Part shown: piece by piece, positions 62,727 through 64,000 of the stretch | How positions within the stretch are numbered: position 1 is the stretch's first letter | How the letters are laid out: every line of letters begins with the position of its first letter | DNA from: an uncultured Psychrobacter sp. | GTDB taxonomy: Bacteria; Pseudomonadota; Gammaproteobacteria; Pseudomonadales; Moraxellaceae | Length of the DNA: 64,000 nt | Direction: 5' to 3' | NCBI GenBank assembly: GCA_947495055.1 | Contig: CANLXO010000004.1 | Location: 1 to 64,000 of the forward strand | Program-made: the position numbers and the translations under genes | Notes under the pieces: generated by a model | The model's database searches: none | Told to the model about the DNA's origin: nothing | The model's input: the letters and a program-made list of their open reading frames with translations, nothing else

Positions 62727-62758
62727 TTAAAAAGACCATCGATAATGATAGTCTTTTT
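62727..62758 (-). terminator. Terminator between the two MBL-like paralogues
   Basis: The stem AAAAAGACTATC / GATGGTCTTTTT (one G-T pair) has T/A runs both ways. It follows the upstream copy by 26 bases, so the two copies probably have separate transcripts. Confidence 0.75.
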
Positions 62759-62783
62759 GATTATTGAGTATAAGGCTTAGCTA

Positions 62784-63527
62784 TTAGCCCTCAAGCTCTG
62801 GTCGAGCTCTCTCTAAAGTCGCTAGGAGTGCCGACTCAAATTGACCATCTTCAAAAACCACTAAACCTGAGTGCGCGCCGCAAAAGTTACGTACCTCGCA
62901 CCAGTCGTGTGCTAGCTGCGTCACCCAGTCGCCATATTGTTTGCCTGCGTCAGGCTCCTCTTTGAGCGCTTTGATAGTCGTTGGGTGAAAGTCTAAGTCA
63001 GCTTGTACTTCATTAAAACGCTTTGACGGCGGGATCTCAAAAGTATCATCCACATGTATCGTTTGACTAGCAGGGTGAAAGACAAGTAACGAGCTGGCAT
63101 GAACGCTATCATCAGGAGCAATGTAGTGAATGCCCTTGGGTACAGAAAATTTCAGCTCAGGATAGCGTTTGGCCACCGCATCGCTTTCAACCAAGTCCTC
63201 TGACCAGTCGACTTTGGGCGCTTGTTCAGGGTGGCGGCTACTGCCATAAAACGTTGCCTGCGGAAAATCTTTTGCCATCTGCTCACAGTGCACAGTATGA
63301 AAGGGATGCACGTTTAATACGGCTTCAACGTCTGCGCCATCGTTAGTGAGCGCCATGACTTGCTCGCGTACCTCACCAGTTAAGGTATAGCTGTCTAAAA
63401 AAATAAACTTTCCTGATGCTAGCTGTATCAACGAGGTCTGATTGCCTATGTCGATAATGCCGCTTCTGACAAACGAGCCGCGAATGCTCCAAAATCCTGC
63501 GCCTAAGTCGTGTATTTGATCTTTCAT
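62784..63527 (-). CDS. MBL-fold-like (DUF4336-like) protein, copy 2
   Basis: A 247-residue paralogue of the gene at 61851. It has the same DLGAGFWSIRGSF start, LHPFHT-type motif (VHPFHTVHCE) and HPASQTIHVDDTF. The blocks FIFLDSYTLTGEVREQVMAL and WSEDLVESDAVAKRYPELKF are almost unchanged between copies, while the segment after VDDTF (about residues 165-180) diverges. AGGAGCACTATTT precedes the start. It lies 71 bases after the polyester-hydrolase-like gene on the same strand and could be co-transcribed with it. Confidence 0.6.
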   Translation of the reverse strand: MKDQIHDLGAGFWSIRGSFVRSGIIDIGNQTSLIQLASGKFIFLDSYTLTGEVREQVMALTNDGADVEAVLNVHPFHTVHCEQMAKDFPQATFYGSSRHPEQAPKVDWSEDLVESDAVAKRYPELKFSVPKGIHYIAPDDSVHASSLLVFHPASQTIHVDDTFEIPPSKRFNEVQADLDFHPTTIKALKEEPDAGKQYGDWVTQLAHDWCEVRNFCGAHSGLVVFEDGQFESALLATLERARPELEG

Positions 63528-63598
63528 AAATAGTGCTCCTTAAATTGTGTGTGGGTGTTGCTACTTACAAATTGTATTTGTTTACTGGCGCTACAAAA

Positions 63599-64000
63599 TT
63601 ACAAGCACTGTGCATAATCATAAGCTGAGATGCGAGGGCTTAGACTGTAGTCCTTATTACCGCATAAAAACTGATCAAAACGCTTATCATTGTTTAGATA
63701 GCGCTGCATCCAAGCGATACTAGGTGTGCTCAGTAGTTTCTCATTAAAGCGGTAGCTGGGACAAAAATGACTGGCATTATTGACCTCGATTTTCATCTTA
63801 GGACCTGCCGCATGGTTATAAAAAGTATTAGTGTATTTCTCATTACGGGCGATACGATCATTTTGACAAGCGATGATTAGGGTAGGCGTCTTTATTGTGC
63901 CGTAGTCCTTATCATAATAAGGCGCTGCAGGGATAATAGCGCGAATGGCATCACGCTCGCCCGCTAGTTTTAGCGCCCCGCCGCCGCCCATTGACCAGCC
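63599..64000 (-). CDS. Polyester hydrolase (PETase/cutinase-like lipase), C-terminal part
   Basis: The gene runs off the window; about 133 C-terminal residues are present, starting GWSMGGGGAL, which holds the nucleophilic serine. The acid (CQNDRIA) and the histidine (NASHFCPS) complete an alpha/beta-hydrolase triad. Order and spacing follow bacterial cutinases and Ideonella PETase: PTLIIACQND, then ASHFC, AWMQRYLNND, and a final cysteine pair (FLCGNK .. AQCL). The extra cysteine pair (ACQND with SHFC) matches the second disulfide of type II PETases. The position of the PETase tryptophan after the serine (APW) is APY here. Antarctic Moraxella and Psychrobacter lipases belong to this group (recalled). 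The missing half should hold a signal peptide. Confidence 0.85.
   Translation of the reverse strand, partial: GWSMGGGGALKLAGERDAIRAIIPAAPYYDKDYGTIKTPTLIIACQNDRIARNEKYTNTFYNHAAGPKMKIEVNNASHFCPSYRFNEKLLSTPSIAWMQRYLNNDKRFDQFLCGNKDYSLSPRISAYDYAQCL

Noticed and set aside
1-64000. CRISPR arrays, rRNA genes, intact insertion sequences, prophage or toxin-antitoxin modules
   Set aside because: Looked for on both strands; no regularly spaced repeats, transposase, integrase or toxin-antitoxin signatures were found.

Overview
The window looks like a chromosomal segment of a Psychrobacter-type gammaproteobacterium (Moraxellaceae). This rests on the mix and style of the genes (a moderately AT-rich genome, desaturase, LtrA, BCCT transporter, cold-type hydrolase) and not on a database match. 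Most genes are ordinary housekeeping or catabolic genes in short operons with clear rho-independent terminators. There is one tRNA, no rRNA, no CRISPR array and no intact insertion sequence.

Layout. 0-2.7 kb: a small membrane protein, a broken micro-ORF, a 45-residue cysteine-rich metallothionein-like gene, a TauE-type exporter and a LysR regulator. 2.9-10.6 kb: a one-direction catabolic cluster (RidA, aldehyde dehydrogenase, an M19-like protein with altered metal ligands, BCCT transporter, a 587-residue unknown protein and a DUF3726-like protein), diverging from the LysR gene. 10.7-13.1 kb: an ltrA gene broken by one stop codon, and a TonB-like protein. 13.2-17.5 kb: an operon of DUF4331 protein, small lipoprotein, TPR protein and HupE/UreJ-like protein. 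17.8-23.8 kb: a divergent beta-oxidation cluster (IclR regulator and acyl-CoA dehydrogenase one way; enoyl-CoA hydratase, 3-hydroxyacyl-CoA dehydrogenase and an oxoadipyl-CoA-type thiolase the other way). 24.1-28.8 kb: four genes in the order bhcA-bhcB-bhcC-bhcD, a complete beta-hydroxyaspartate cycle that turns glyoxylate and glycine carbon into oxaloacetate. It abuts the 3' remnant of a malic enzyme gene and a CAU-anticodon tRNA. 29.7-50.9 kb: mostly core genes (cca, maeB, selO, a desaturase, a phosphodiesterase, a cobalamin adenosyltransferase, cysS, an MscS channel, guaB, glmM, pdxH) and a two-gene oxidoreductase operon. 51.1-57.5 kb: an electrophile/aldehyde defence group (GST, Hsp31-like DJ-1 protein, CurA-like reductase, YqhD-like dehydrogenase, aldehyde dehydrogenase) around a NemR-like TetR regulator with two near-identical operators. 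57.6-61.8 kb: DASH cryptochrome, DUF3429 protein, and NnrS with an NsrR-like nitric-oxide regulator. 61.9-64 kb: two tandem MBL-like paralogues and, cut by the window edge, the C-terminal half of a polyester hydrolase resembling PETase.

The central metabolic theme is carbon recovery from C2 and dicarboxylate compounds. The bhc operon assimilates glyoxylate/glycine, the neighbouring beta-oxidation cluster yields acetyl-CoA and perhaps succinyl-CoA, and MaeB can connect C4 acids to pyruvate. A speculative link is that a secreted polyester hydrolase could release ethylene glycol (a glyoxylate source) and dicarboxylates (beta-oxidation substrates); distance and missing steps make this only a hypothesis. 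The best candidate for an undescribed module is the translationally coupled 587-residue protein plus DUF3726-like pair at 8.1-10.6 kb.
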